A stretch of 64,000 nt of DNA from NCBI GenBank assembly GCA_038496445.1, contig JALMLS010000637.1, positions 124,001 through 188,000 of the forward strand. Reading direction: 5' to 3'. The stretch is from Trichosphaerium sp. ATCC 40318. Taxonomy: Eukaryota > Discosea > Flabellinia > Trichosidae. Within the stretch, counting starts at the first letter, position 1. Each line of letters opens with the position of its first letter. Positions 1-11,760 of this stretch are shown here, in pieces. The translations under genes and the position numbers were made by a program. Below the pieces are notes generated by a model that made no database searches, was not told where the DNA came from, and saw nothing but the letters and a program-made list of their open reading frames with translations.

Positions 1-1332
1 GTATCCACAGATTTTAATCCCTTTCTCTATCGTTTTCGGATTTAAAGCGTCTCAAATGAGTCCTTCTCAATGGGTACACACTCATCTCCAACAGGAGCCG
101 TTATGAACAGTGATAACACTTTTTCTTACAGATTGTTGTACCTCCAAAGTCCAAACTCAATATTGGATTATCTCTCAGTACTATCATGTGGGGAAATACT
201 GGTACTCCGAAACAGCTCACTATAACTTCTTATTTGTCTAGGTTGGGATTCTTTAGGATCAGTTGCTGGTGAAGTAAAAAATCCTCAAAAAACATACCCG
301 CGAGCAGTAGTTATTCTTGCTTTTCTTATTTTAGCAACGTATGTTCTTCCTACACTCCCAGGATTAACTACATCAACTGATCAAGATGTTTGGGTTGATG
401 GATACTTCTCTACAGTCGCTGCAAGTTAGTACATGAAGGAGACTTGGAGTGATCGTAAACAATTACTTTTAGGTGTATTTCCCTGGCTGGGAATTTGGGT
501 TAGTGTCGCTGCTGTCCTTGCTTCATTTGGAAACATGGTATGTGTTCTGACAAGTGGAACACGTGTTGTATGGGCAATGGGCAAAGGTAAGAATCAATAA
601 AAATACGCCCATAAACTGACGTGATTCTATCGTAGTAACACAATTTTTACCTGGGATTTTTGGCTGGACATGGAAGGTTCGCTAAATAGAATACTGTGAC
701 ACTCAAGTTCTCAAAACTCTTTAATTTAGCCTCTGGGACATAAGAACCCGACAGCAGCTATTCTATTCCATTTTGTTACTACAAGGTGATTCTTATGAAA
801 GAAAATAATCACGTGTTGCCCACAAACAACGCACTAAACTTTGTTTAGTGCCCTGGTGTTTCTCCCGTTTGATTTCCTTGTTCAAGTCGACACCTTTCTA
901 AATTCTGTAACACTCTTAATTGAGTCATTTGCTTTCTTGTGGTTACGTATAAAAGAACCAGAAGCATCACGTCCTTATAAAGTACCTTGTGGGATATTTG
1001 GCGCACTGATGGTATCATTGTCAAAGGTTCTTGTTGTCACTATCATGTTGGTGCGTGAGTTGTTTTTTACTATTGTTGAGCACTATTCTATCTTCAAAAA
1101 AAGCTGTTTAAGAACGAGAACACGATCTTTTCCGTTTCGTCTTTTTTTCTTATCCAATTTTTTTTAGGTATTCACCTCTCGAAAAGTATGGGCAACAGGC
1201 ATTATATTTAACCTCTTTTTTGTATTATTCTATATTACTGCAACATTGATTCGCGATATGTGTCCTAAACTGGCTTGTTGCTTGGAAAAGAAAGAGAAAG
1301 CGGAAACGATAATAGACTCGAACATTTATTAA
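1..1332 (+). CDS. APC-superfamily amino acid/polyamine transporter, 3' part, with in-frame TAG
   Basis: Membrane permease of the amino acid-polyamine-organocation superfamily, closest in feel to the plant PUT/LAT polyamine transporters. Visible blocks are GWDSLGSVAGEVKNPQKTYP (conserved block before a membrane helix), then WVSVAAVLASFGNMVC, NPTAAILFHFV and KEPEASRPYKVPCG, which is a family hallmark. The reading runs through about six exons with introns near 74-146, 201-240, 588-633, 678-728, 787-849 and 1054-1168, and stops at TAA 1330-1332. The 5' end lies outside the window. A TAG at about 427-429 interrupts an otherwise good frame (TVAAS, stop, YMKETW) and no intron can remove it, so this is a pseudogene, a sequencing error or readthrough. 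Family call is strong; exact substrate is unknown. Confidence 0.8.
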
Positions 1333-1508
1333 TGCAGTAGAGCCCAACAACAACTTTTAGATTACTGCTTGTGTATGTTGTGCGCTACACTTCACTGCGT
1401 GCAATAGAAGCTTCTTTAACTTGTTTCGATAAAATACGACGTAATCTGTCTGAGAAAAAGGGAACAAATAAAGTCCAAATGTAACAAAAAACAATGATCT
1501 AATTATTT

Positions 1509-2936
1509 TTATACAGTCTTCCCTAGAACAGGGAGTATATCCTTATGGCCCTTTACAATGGCAATACGTAGAGGTGTAAGTTTAAGTTTATCCAAAGTTG
1601 TCAATGAAGCATCATTTTTCACAAGAATTTGTGCGACCTAAAACCAAAAATTAATACGGAAGCTAAAAGAAGAGAAAAGCTCAAAAAAATGTAGTTGGAA
1701 ACTACAACTTTTTAGTTGGATCACTGTACATACCTCTGTATGACCAAAGAATGCTGCCCAGTGCAACGGTGTACGACCATTCAAATCACAGAGATTTGGA
1801 TCAGCGCCGTTTTTCAACAAGCATACAAGCATATCTACAAAACCGTAGTATGCTGCACGATGAAGTGGTCCTCGTTTAGATGCATTCGTCTGATCAGCTG
1901 GAACACCACATTTTGTAATGAGGTACTAAAAGGTCAAAAAATTAGCCAAAATTTTCTTCTAATGACAAAAAGTGTTTAAACGTACCTCTACAACTGCAAC
2001 GTTTTTGCTCAATACAGCATCATGAACGACAGGAGCATAGCCTACTTGCTCACCACCTTTAGCAAGTGGATTAGCACCAGCAGCGACAAGCGCTTTTACA
2101 AGCTTAAGGTCACCAAGACGCGCAGCCTAAGTGATCAATAAGTTAGTTAAAGGAAACTCTCATGACGCCAAAACCATTTTAAAAAAAACTTTTCATAAAA
2201 TCGTACCTTGTGCAAAACTGTCCTTCCAAGCTTGTCTGGGATGTTTGTGTTTGCCCCATGTTTTAGTAGTAGGGCCATTGTATCCATATTTTGTGTTTGT
2301 ACGGCATAAGCGAGCGCAGTATCATTAGAAAAGTTAGGGGAGTTGATCTGTGCGCCATTTGTTATTAATGCTTTGCAAATATCGTCATGGCCGTAGAATG
2401 CAGCGTACATGAGCGGTGTGTTACCTGTGAGTATGTTAGAGGAGCCGTCAAAAAAATGGCGCAAAAAAACTAAACGTTTTGATCGTTAACTGGCTAGATG
2501 TATCGTACCACACTGTTGCTCATTTATATCGCACGAGCGAGTAATCAAGTGAGCTACACGCTTAAAATTACCCTCACGACATGCCTGATACGAGTTTTAG
2601 TATAAAGGGTTATAATAAATAACGTACGGCGTGCAAAGTTTGTGGCTTCGCTTTAGGTGGTGTGTACGCATGAGAAGTGTGTTTCGTCTTGCGTTTTTTA
2701 AGAGGTGGTTGCTTGGTGGCAGTATCCTCTGTACCTTGAACTGCGGAAGCCTCGGTGCTTTTATATGGTCTTTTTCCAAGGTAAAAAGCAGCCTCGAGGT
2801 TCGCTAGATATTACAGTAAGTACTGAGGCGCGTTTTAAAGCTCCGTACCAGAAGTTCTAAGGGATTTGTTGTCGATCGGGACGGTACCGCCCAATGGCAG
2901 TGTACCGCCCAAAAACTGATTTCTTTCTTGACCCAT
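1509..2936 (-). CDS. Ankyrin-repeat protein with basic N-terminal tail
   Basis: Starts at MGQERNQFLGG (ATG 2936-2934). The first ~90 residues are low-complexity and basic, including QPPLKKRKTKH, a plausible nuclear localisation signal. Then come about seven ankyrin repeats; clear ones read NTPLMYAAFYGHDDICKALI, MDTMALLLKHGANTNIPDKL, AARLGDLKLVKALVAAGANP and NGRTPLHWAAFFGHTE. Six or seven exons are joined by short GT-AG introns (for example about 2587-2629, 2127-2206, 1924-1984), ending at TAA 1511-1509. Unlike the large arrays further right, intron positions here do not delimit single repeats. It is divergent with the uS5m gene, 360 bp away. Probably a protein-protein interaction adaptor; the partner is unknown. 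Confidence 0.85.
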
Positions 2937-3296
2937 CTTGCGTAGGAAGCTCCATTTGAAGTGTAGACACCATGGTTGTTTATTTACGCCGGTAACAATA
3001 TCCGACTTGGTTATATCATTGTTGTTGTTTGTAGTACGTATAGTTGAGGAGAAGTGGTTTTGAAGTTGAGAAAGTTTGGTTTATTTTTATTGTAATGGAT
3101 TAAAATCACTGAAAGTTACAAAAATCGCGAATGGCGTATTGTATTGTAACTGGGCTATTGCGGATGCCATTGGGCAGGTAAGGACAGTTTGATTCTACGG
3201 AATAAAGCTCCACAAGTCTATTCTTTGGCGACTTTCTCGAAGCCTTTTTGACTTTGGAAGAATTTGATAAAATTGTTTTTCGCCTGCCCAACCAAA
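2937..3296. promoter_or_regulatory. Divergent intergenic region between ankyrin and uS5m genes
   Basis: Non-coding gap of 360 bp between two divergently transcribed genes, so it must hold both promoters. I see no clear TATA box or other recognisable element. Overlapping frames here are not supported as genes. Confidence 0.4.
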
Positions 3297-4796
3297 ATGA
3301 ACGCATTGATGTTTGGCTCTCGCCTAGCTGCTCGAAGAGCAACAGGCAACGGAGCTATCAGAGCTAGTGTTGTTAGGACAACTATCAGCGTTCGCCGCGT
3401 AAATACAGCTGATAACGCAGATGAAGGCGTAATTGACAAGAAGAAGAAGGATAAGCGCCGCTTACGCGACAGGTTCGCTAAACTATTGCATTATCAATTA
3501 TTAACACTCTACTAGGCTTCAAAACAAATGGGCTCCAGAAATTAGTCGCGAAGAGATGCCTGTGCCTACAAAAACCCCACAGATCTCAATGGACAACTTA
3601 GTTAAATGGGACGATATTGACGATGTATGGAAGTACTTGGACTCAGATGATGCTGGATTAGATTACAAGGAAGAAAAAGAACTCAGGGAGGAACAACAAG
3701 CAGAGCTTGAAAAGGAACCTATCATCAGGGCTGAAGTAGAGGAGAAGCAACGCGCATTACGAAGGCGTTATGGTCCAATTACAGTTCAATTGAAAGAAGC
3801 ATATGACAAAAAAGAAAATCCTGACTCTGTCATTACTTTCTCTGACGAAAAATCAAGCGAACAACGAGAATATGAGTCTGAAATGGCTGAGGAAGACGAT
3901 GACGGTAAATAATCTGCTTTTAAATATTTTTGTAAATCAAATTTCAAATTGTGAATATTTATTCTTGTGTAGGCGAGTTGAGCTTTCCTTCTCCATTTGG
4001 AGACCACCCATTCCTTGGAGAAGTACCAAATTACTTTAATCGTATTATTCGTATGGGCAGACACGTTAAATTGACACCACAAGGACGATTAGAATCTTTT
4101 AGGTACGAATGCAAAAATCAAACATTTCTTCCCAAGTCCAAAAAAACCAAAAAACCTGTTGTGTGCAACATTCTTTATCACTAGATTATCAAAATTAACA
4201 ATTATTTAGTGCGTTCGTAATGATAGGTACTGGTGACGGTGCTGCAGGACTTGGTTATGGTAAAGCATATGAGGTTTGTTGCTTTGACATTTTTTAAATG
4301 TAAAACTATTTAATTTTTTCGTATAGGCCGCAGCTGCTGCAGAACAAGCGTATATTGATGCAGCTAGGATTATCTTACCTATTATTCGGTTCAGAGGCAA
4401 CAGTATTCCTAGAGAAATAAAGTATACTTACAGACGCGTTTGGTACGCTTGTACATGTTTGTTACGTGATTGTATTTACTGATTGTGCAGGGTACACATG
4501 CGACCAAAACGTAGAGGATTTGGTTTACGTTGTAAAGAGCCATGGCGACTTGTTCTTGAAGCCTTTGGCTTAACTGATATGTCATTCTCTATTGGTGGAG
4601 CTAAAAACGTTGTTAATCGTTATAAGTACGCTAATTTTTTTTTTTGTTGACACTACAAGTTTTTTAAATTAGTCTCACTCATTATAGAGCTATTTGGTTC
4701 GCTTTGCGTGATCATTGCACACAAGGGTTTGATATTGCTCGTGCGACTGGCAAAAAGATTTACTTTGAACATGGCAACTACACGCGTGCACAGTAA
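3297..4796 (+). CDS. MRPS5: Mitochondrial small-subunit ribosomal protein uS5m
   Basis: Component of the mitochondrial ribosome small subunit. ATG at 3297 opens a basic, Arg/Ala/Ser-rich leader (MNALMFGSRLAARRATGNGA) suited to mitochondrial import. An acidic lineage-specific linker follows (about residues 60-180, ending EMAEEDDDG). The uS5 core is spread over five short exons: RMGRHVKLTPQGRLESF, SAFVMIGTGDGAAGLGYGKA (the diagnostic uS5 glycine-rich segment, with GKA), a helix AAAAAEQAYIDAARI, and the C-terminal domain VHMRPKRRGFGLRCKEPWR through GGAKNVVNRYK to the stop after NYTRAQ. Introns are about 45-60 nt. The N-terminal extension is typical of mitochondrial uS5. High confidence. Confidence 0.9.
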
Positions 4797-5004
4797 TGCG
4801 TTGGTGTGGGAGTTTTTTCATCTTGGCTGCCGTTGTGTATTTTTTTTGATCTGTATTGTGCTTTGTGATAACAACCAGAGGCGAGGATACTATGTATTTG
4901 TTGTAAGATAGGTGCCAGTGGCCACAGAAAATAATACTTATTTGATCTTAAGCCACGATTTTTGTTTTGAGTCTGTATCTTAGTTATAATCGAGGTGTTG
5001 CGTA

Positions 5005-6365
5005 ATGGATGACACTGCAGAAGAGTTGGCGTTCATCAATGAAGAATTGTTGTCAGATCCCAATAATAAGGACCTATTAGAATTAAAAGCAGGTCTGGAG
5101 GAGCTACTTGCGGCCACAGATGCTGCAGAGCCTGTAATAGAAACACAAAATACAAAAATTACAAAACCACCTCCTGGGCCTATTGACCTCTTCGCTGGAT
5201 GCGGCAATACTACTGTAAATCCGGCGGTATACGCGAATGCCATTTTACAAAATGTACGGTGCCTCAGAAGCCAGAATTGACAGTTCTCCGTAGAAAAAAG
5301 ACGAATTTCGCATAGAATTTACAACAGCCGGTATTTTTCAGCCAGAAGCTCTACAACAGGTACGATTACAAGCTAAAACGATAGAAAATGTTTGAAGAAC
5401 AAGCGCTACAGCATTTCTAATGTCAGAGAAAACGCAGGCCTTTATTATTGCAGCCAAAACTAAAACACTCATCAATCGCTGAATGGGAAGACCATACGCG
5501 CGTACGTTTCTTTTTTACGATTAAATCCACTTTGCAATACAAGAGAAAATGTTTTCTCAAACGTAAATTTGTGTTGAACTGCGCTTTGTTTTATAGTTTG
5601 TATACTCGTAAGTACTAATACGTAAGCCTATATTAGGCATGTATGTAAAAGTTTTCTTCATTCTCTGTTCTTTCTAATCGAAATAAGGGCATTGGTTCTA
5701 AATTACTGAAGCAAATGGGATATGTGGAAGGTTTAGGCATAGGTAAGACTAAAAAAGGAATTGCTGAGCCTTTAGCTCTTGATAAACAAACTGGAAACAC
5801 TGGGTGGGGTTTAGGTACGTATTTATAGTAAAACTACTTTAGTTTAGAAGCATAGCTTTTTCAAACGCCGAAAAAGAGTTTTCACTATTTTGGTTTCCCT
5901 GTTCTTAAATGGATAGGACATGAACGTCGTAATCGATTAGAGACTAAATCGAAAAAACGCCGAAGAGCAAAACAAGAACGTAGTACAGAATCATCAAACA
6001 GACATTCAGGCGATGTTTTAGGCTTCATTAATGATCAAATAAGCAATGATAAATCAGAAAACGCACTACATGCGCATTCTAGAAAAAGGGTCAAAACAAT
6101 CTCTTTACGTGGCATGGACCGCGATAGCATGTCAAAAATAGTACAACAGACTGAATTTGCTATAACCGCATTAGAAACAAAATTACGTAAATTACGTCAT
6201 TCTCGACAAAGAAACTCAAAAGACAGAACAATGGTTTCAATGCTTGACAAAAAGATTAAAATAGCTGAAGAGGAATTAAGCACACAACGTACAACCGTAC
6301 AGACTCTGAATATAAAGCTAGGTCTTAAGAACTCTCATAAAAAGCGTAAAAGCAAGATTTTTTAA
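5005..6365 (+). CDS. ZGPAT-like G-patch protein
   Basis: Nuclear RNA/DNA-associated protein of the ZGPAT (zinc finger and G-patch) family. The N-terminus MDDTAEELAFINEELLSDPN resembles the family's acidic coiled start. A downstream exon reads SIAEWEDHTRGIGSKLLKQM, an almost exact match to the ZGPAT junction into its G-patch (W-E-x-H-T-R-G-I-G-S), followed by GYVEGLGIGKTKKGIAEPL. After the G-patch comes a basic stretch (KSKKRRRAKQER) and a C-terminal coiled coil ending LKNSHKKRKSKIF. I do not see the CCCH finger or Tudor-like region expected in animal ZGPAT, so this may be a reduced form. Introns at about 5251-5290, 5358-5420, 5510-5688, 5813-5916. G-patch proteins usually activate DEAH helicases. 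Confidence 0.75.
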
Positions 6366-7457
6366 TAATAAATACGAAGACAATAAAACAACAGAGTGAA
6401 ACGAGTTTACAGCGCTACAACGCGTTCTGCATATTACCAACATGTTGCAAACTTTATGTATTGAATGGAATGTCGCTTCGCCATTGAAGTATTTGTATAA
6501 TCACTGGCACACGTAGTGTATGGGGTAGTGAGGTGCTTGTACTGCAGTAAACTCGATCGGTTTAAACTTGTCTTTGCGCAGTTAATACGAGTTCTTTTTT
6601 TCTGCTGCGCAGAGAAACAACATGATAGCGTTATATCAACATACGCAATAGAAGTTTATTTTACTCGCATACAAAAGGTACAATAAGGCATCTAGTTTCA
6701 GCGACTTTCTTTTTTCTTAAACATCACTCTGTTGCATCACTAGCGCGTCATGTTACATGTTACAGTGATGACCGATGTCTTTAAGCTTGTTTCGAGAAAA
6801 AAAAACTGTCCGGCTTAAAAAATTTTTTAGTCGCAATTAGTTGGCATTTTTCCAGCGTAACGCGACATACACACTCAATCCTTACTATATTAATCAACCT
6901 AAAGGCTAATACCTTATCAGTACACCCTTATCTGGAAGAACAAAAAAACGTAGAGCGCGAATAAATCATTCACAAGCTGCCCTTTTATAGTAGTCTGGTG
7001 ATATTCATTTACTGATTGGTGATCCTTGTATTACGCGCTTTGCGCAGGTATGTGCGGTTTTTTAAGCAGTTTTTTTTAAAGCAGCCTCTTTTGCGGTGAT
7101 AATTTTCAGGATACGCCTTGACAATGACCAAGGCGTACTTGAAACCATTTTTGGGCATCAGGGAGTCAATGATTGTTTTACACACTTCAAAAATGTTAAA
7201 ATGTACAATCAATCATTACAAACACTGTTTATAAATGACATAAACCTCCCTGTAGTTTAAAATCTGTAACCCCGATGAAATTGAACGTATTTTCAGTCTT
7301 TGGTAAATCTTTATATTATTCTTAATGTTATCCCAGCTTATATTATATATTTTAAAAGCGCATCATTGATCTTTCACTGCATTTTTTTTCTTTTGTGGCG
7401 CGAAAACTCAAAAAAATTAGTAAATAAGGTAGAAAACAGTGAATTTATGATACCAAC
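6366..7457. other. Intergenic, no supported gene
   Basis: About 1.1 kb between two plus-strand genes. A minus-strand frame at 7009-7212 has some plausible composition (VCKTIIDSLMPKNGFKY) but no splice-supported extension and no family resemblance, so I do not call it. Nothing else stands out. Confidence 0.4.
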
Positions 7458-9797
7458 ATGAGTGAGAGTGCGTCCGGAGGACAATATTCCGAAAGTGAAG
7501 AATACCAAGATTACGATGCCGTAAAATCACCCAAACACTCCAATAACACTCAACAGGTGCGTGGATATCTCTCAGAGGCATTTACAAGCGTAAATTTCAC
7601 AATATTGTGGAATTCATGTTTTCAGTACTTACATTTTTTGTAGCCTACTGAGGTTTGGGATACGGGCATGCATGCTAATCAATACGGGCAATGGCATGGT
7701 GGAAACTCGACATCGTTCTCTTCAGGTACAAATAATGAACACATTTACTTTTTTCGGCGACGTTTGCTCTTTTGCATTGCTACCACTATAAGCTTATTGC
7801 GTAAAATAGCTATTTTTTTTTAAAACAGTTTGAAGTTGTTAGTTTAGTTTTTTTTGTTTTGCCTTCTTTTTACAGAAAATTGTACAAGGTCGCTCTTTAT
7901 CTTAGGAAATAACGTGTAAAAAGGCTCTTATGGTCACGGTGATGATGTTGAATCCCGTGGTTATGCTCAAAGACCAGTTTTAGGCGGACCTAACCAACAT
8001 CGACATGAACAAAACGAATGGCACCAAGCGAATCCTTACAATGTACAAAGGCGTCCAATGCGTTATACTTCAGACCCGCTTGGGCATGAGTATGGTAGTG
8101 GATATGTTTCAGACGAGTACGTACAAACACAAGGTACTATGCAGCAACCTACAGGACCAAATCCGGCTGGTACGACGAAGTTTATTTGCTTTTATAGACG
8201 CTTTGTGATCATTTTTGGAATTTGTGAAAATAACCTCCCGTAACACGTGAACTCACGTCTGTCTCTTTTTAGAAGTTGCTCAAGAAGAGGAGATTGATAA
8301 CATAGTAGAACCTCCTACACAAAGAGAAAGGCAGTCGCTTCGTTCTAAAGCAAGGTATGTTTTAAAAAAATATACGGAGCAAAATAGTCTATTTGTCAAC
8401 TGTTTTCAGACATTGCGAAAAACAACTATTCAAAAAACAACTCATTTCTGGAAAGTCTACACGTGTTCTCAAACGTGTTTTTAGGAGGCATATGAGAAAA
8501 CTGTCTAAAGCCATTCGAGCAAGCATAGGAACAAGTACGTACTTCGGTGGTATTTTAGTGTTAAATATTTTCTAATATTCCTAAGGTCCTGGGAATGTTC
8601 GTGTTGTTTATACCATTGATGATGACAGAGAATGGCTTTATATGTGTCAACATGGACATAAAATACTAATGAGGAATCCTAATATTAAACAAGTAGTATA
8701 CAACTCCTTGGAGGATATAAAAACAGATTTTAACTTCGAAAAAGGAATAGGTAACTTAGTTACAACAAAGTTGTGTTAAAACGTTTCACTTTTCTTTCCT
8801 CGCATTTTTTTTTATCCCACTGTATTGTCATCTTACGGGTTCTATTTTAAGATACAACATCTAAAACTACAAGTTTAAGATATGGTGCAGATCAGCGTCA
8901 TTCGACGTTAAAAGTACCCTTACTCGTAACATTAAACAGATCCACTTGTGTCATTACTATTTCTGGCACATACCGCACTAGACAGGTACCATACAATCCT
9001 CAGTATATAGTTTACTCAAGCAAATATAGGAACCCAGAAGAGAGAGGAAACCAAAAGGGAAACAAGCACATGGGAGTCAACCAATCCCAGACGTAAGTAT
9101 AATCGAACTCAAGTTAACTTTTTCTTTGAACGAAGTAACATTCCAAAATGGGTTTTGTTGAACTGTTTTTTAGGTGTTTGTGTTCCCTCAAGACAATTCT
9201 GGAAGAAATCAAGGTAAGCTTGTTAATTACATACTTTACAGTTGCAGTCGGTATCTTATGGTTATCGTAGGGATGCCGGCACAACCTATTGGCAATTTTC
9301 AAACTAGTTGGAAGAGAGATGATCCTACTGTTGTAACAACACCACAGTCTCGTCCTTCTCCTCCGACACCACCGCCTTCATCCCTTCCACCCCCACGCCA
9401 AACCCGACAACCGCTGCACGACCCCTTTTTATTTCACCTACCGAGACTACGTAGCCGTAATGTACGTCAATTCGTCATACAATGCAACGTAGATGGTTTT
9501 TATTTTCTCTAATACTTGCTAGCACGCGACAATAGGTGCTGATAACTCCCTATCTACTATGAAAGGTGTCAAGGTACGTGTTTATGACCCTGAAAACGGA
9601 TGGGACATTGTTTTAATTGGTTTATCGTATAGAAAGCCACAAATCAGCCTGGTAATGCAAAAAGAAGTGAACCGCCTCCTGGGCCGTACCCAGTGAGCTT
9701 TTTTGTTTACAAACAACCGAAGAAAAAGCGTCGTAAGTCAAAAAATGATAGTAAAGAACAAGATAATGAAGACCCAAGTGATCCTGAAGGAAATTGA
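7458..9797 (+). CDS. Nuclear-type protein of unknown family with C-terminal NLS
   Basis: Multi-exon gene beginning MSESASGGQYSESEEYQDYD (acidic, Ser/Tyr-rich, disordered). The middle exon is rich in His/Gln/Tyr (YGHGDDVESRGYAQRPVLGG). A basic helical exon follows (RHCEKQLFKKQLISGKSTRV ... RRHMRKLSKAIRASIGT). Then a folded-looking domain: GNVRVVYTIDDDREWLYMCQ, LKVPLLVTLNRSTCVITISG, RQVPYNPQYIVYSSKYRNPE. A proline-rich linker (SPPTPPPSSLPPPRQ) precedes the last exon, which carries the strong NLS PKKKRRKSKN before the stop. Layout (disordered activator-like N-terminus, central beta-rich domain, NLS) suggests a transcription or chromatin factor, but I do not recognise the domain. Exact boundaries of two exons near 9200-9560 are uncertain. 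Confidence 0.6.
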
Positions 9798-10860
9798 ATT
9801 GTTTTTGATAAAAGGATATTCAACTATGTACACAAGAAGGTAAACTGTATTGTAGATCCCAGGAGAGTACTATAACGCCATTTTTACGCGTTCAGTTACA
9901 AAAAGAGAGCGCAGTTGGTTATTACAAGCCAGTAATGAACCAGTAAGGCGATAAGCTACGCTCGGGGTTGTAGGGGTGTTTCTGCTGTTAAAAACGAGCT
10001 CGTTTAATAATAAAACGCACAATTGTTCCTCATAGTGGTAGAGGTTTGCGGATCATGTATTTGTACTGCACATGCACAGTTATCAACTTTGACATTATTT
10101 TTTTGTTTTTCCATTGGTAAAGCAGTCACTCAAAGTCTTAACTTAACAAGTTAGAAAATAATGAGAATTGTGTTCTAGTGAACCTAGCGTTCAGGCAAAC
10201 ATAAAATACTTGCTGGTTTGGTACAGAAATACACATTCAAGATCAAGAGTCTACACTGCTATGCTTAAAGTACGTTTAACTAGTGGCAAGTGTAATAGTT
10301 TGATACAAACGGGGTGCAGACCAATACGGACATCTTTGAAGCACTCTAAGGAGCCGAATGATTAAATAGTGATCTTGTAATTAGACTAATTGGCTAGCTT
10401 ACAAGCCCACTACCCGCAATACTGGCAACGTCATAGCGTCAGAGGAGGATCAACTTGTTCTTAAACCCGGACAAAATTCCCTAAACGCGCTTCTGGTTGG
10501 TGAATATTCCAAGCACATGTTTGCTCGAGCCGTTAAGTCATTCAGCAATTCTCCTTAAAACAATCAATACAAGTCAAAAAACCAGGAACAATCAACTCAA
10601 AAACACCTTTCCTAGGTGAAACTAGCACATAATTCTTGATGTATAGCTGTCAAATACGAAGTATCCCTAAACTGGTACAAAAACGTGCGCTAGTTTCATC
10701 ACGTGCATGAGGAAGTGACTGTAGCAGAAGCAATACCAGATTCATCAACTAACGCTTGTACTCTAATTGATACCTAGTTGTCCTTAAAAGTAGAACACTT
10801 GGTTGGATTTCAGGAAGAAAAACAGCATTTTGTCTGTTGATATGTTTTTTCGTCACTGAA
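9798..10860. other. Intergenic, no supported gene
   Basis: Roughly 1 kb with no convincing exon chain on either strand; a 65-codon plus frame at 10168-10365 has no family features. Probably the 3' flanks of the upstream plus-strand gene and the downstream minus-strand gene. Confidence 0.4.
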
Positions 10861-11760
10861 TTACAAAGAGTCTAACATTGTATTCATTCTATCCCTTTGG
10901 ATTATTAATACTTGATGCATGACAATTGGAAGTTGACTGAGCTCCAAGACTTTCTTAACAAACTCTTTGTCATGCTTTCTTGCTTTTTTCAGCATTCCAC
11001 CAATTATCTTCTCAGCAGATTGAAGATCGTCCTTATCAAGTAACGCTTGTAATTCCGTAGAAGATGAAACAATCTCGGCAATATAAGAGTCATGCTTAGC
11101 TGTTAAACGCTACGTAAAAGTAAGAAAAAACAGATTTCAAAGCTTTTAGCTACTTTTAAGGCCTCAGCTTTCTTCTTCTGCTGCTTTTCAGAAGTTTAAG
11201 TTCTTCAACAACACTTTCCATAGCTTTACCAAAAGCGTTCAAAGCTCCAACAGAACTCTTATTATCCTGGACATACTTCGCAATAGCAATGAAAATTATG
11301 ACGTAGTGCGAAATATGAAAATAACAGTATAAGCCCACGTACACGTTGTTTGGCGTTGAACACATTTTGGACCTCTTCCATTGCTTGTTTCCTTCTAGAT
11401 TCTATTTGCTATATACCATTAGAAAACAAGACCACGTGTAAGTATTAATGTACACTACGAGCTTTGTCCAACGACAATTTTCTTTTGCCCATCTTACCTT
11501 GCCAGCCGACTTTCTCAGCATCCACAATAGCTTTCATCTCTATATCACAAATTTAGCATTATGTGTAAGCGAATAATTCAACCTTCGACAAGCTTGAAAA
11601 CTGCTGGAGGCGGTCAGTTACATCAGTTAAAACACTGCTCATTATAGATTTAATTTGTTGTTTTTGATCTTCTGTTACTTCGACAGATGCCGCTACATCT
11701 TTTAATACTGATGATACCCATTGTAGTAGTTTGTTGTTAAAGGAGCTGTTACGATCTGTA
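10861..11760 (-). pseudogene. Helical paralogue A, probably decayed
   Basis: Read 3' to 5': exons encode DRNSSFNNKLLQWVSSVLKD, VEVTEDQKQQIKSIMSSVLT, MKAIVDAEKVGWQGKMGKRK, QIESRRKQAMEEVQNVFNAK, KSSVGALNAFGKAMESVVEE, then AKHDSYIAEIVSSSTELQAL down to RMNTMLDSL and the stop at 10861. All are Lys/Glu/Gln-rich amphipathic helices. Between VVEELK and EKQQKKKAEALK the two good frames are offset and I find no intron that joins them, which indicates a frameshift. The start was not identified. A paralogue lies at about 15.5-16.4 kb on the same strand with the same order of motifs. No family recognised; the T-[DE]-x-Q pattern recalls LTxxQ helices but that is weak. Confidence 0.4.

Noticed and set aside
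7009-7212. 67-codon minus-strand frame
   Set aside because: No splice partners, no family features, in an otherwise empty gap.
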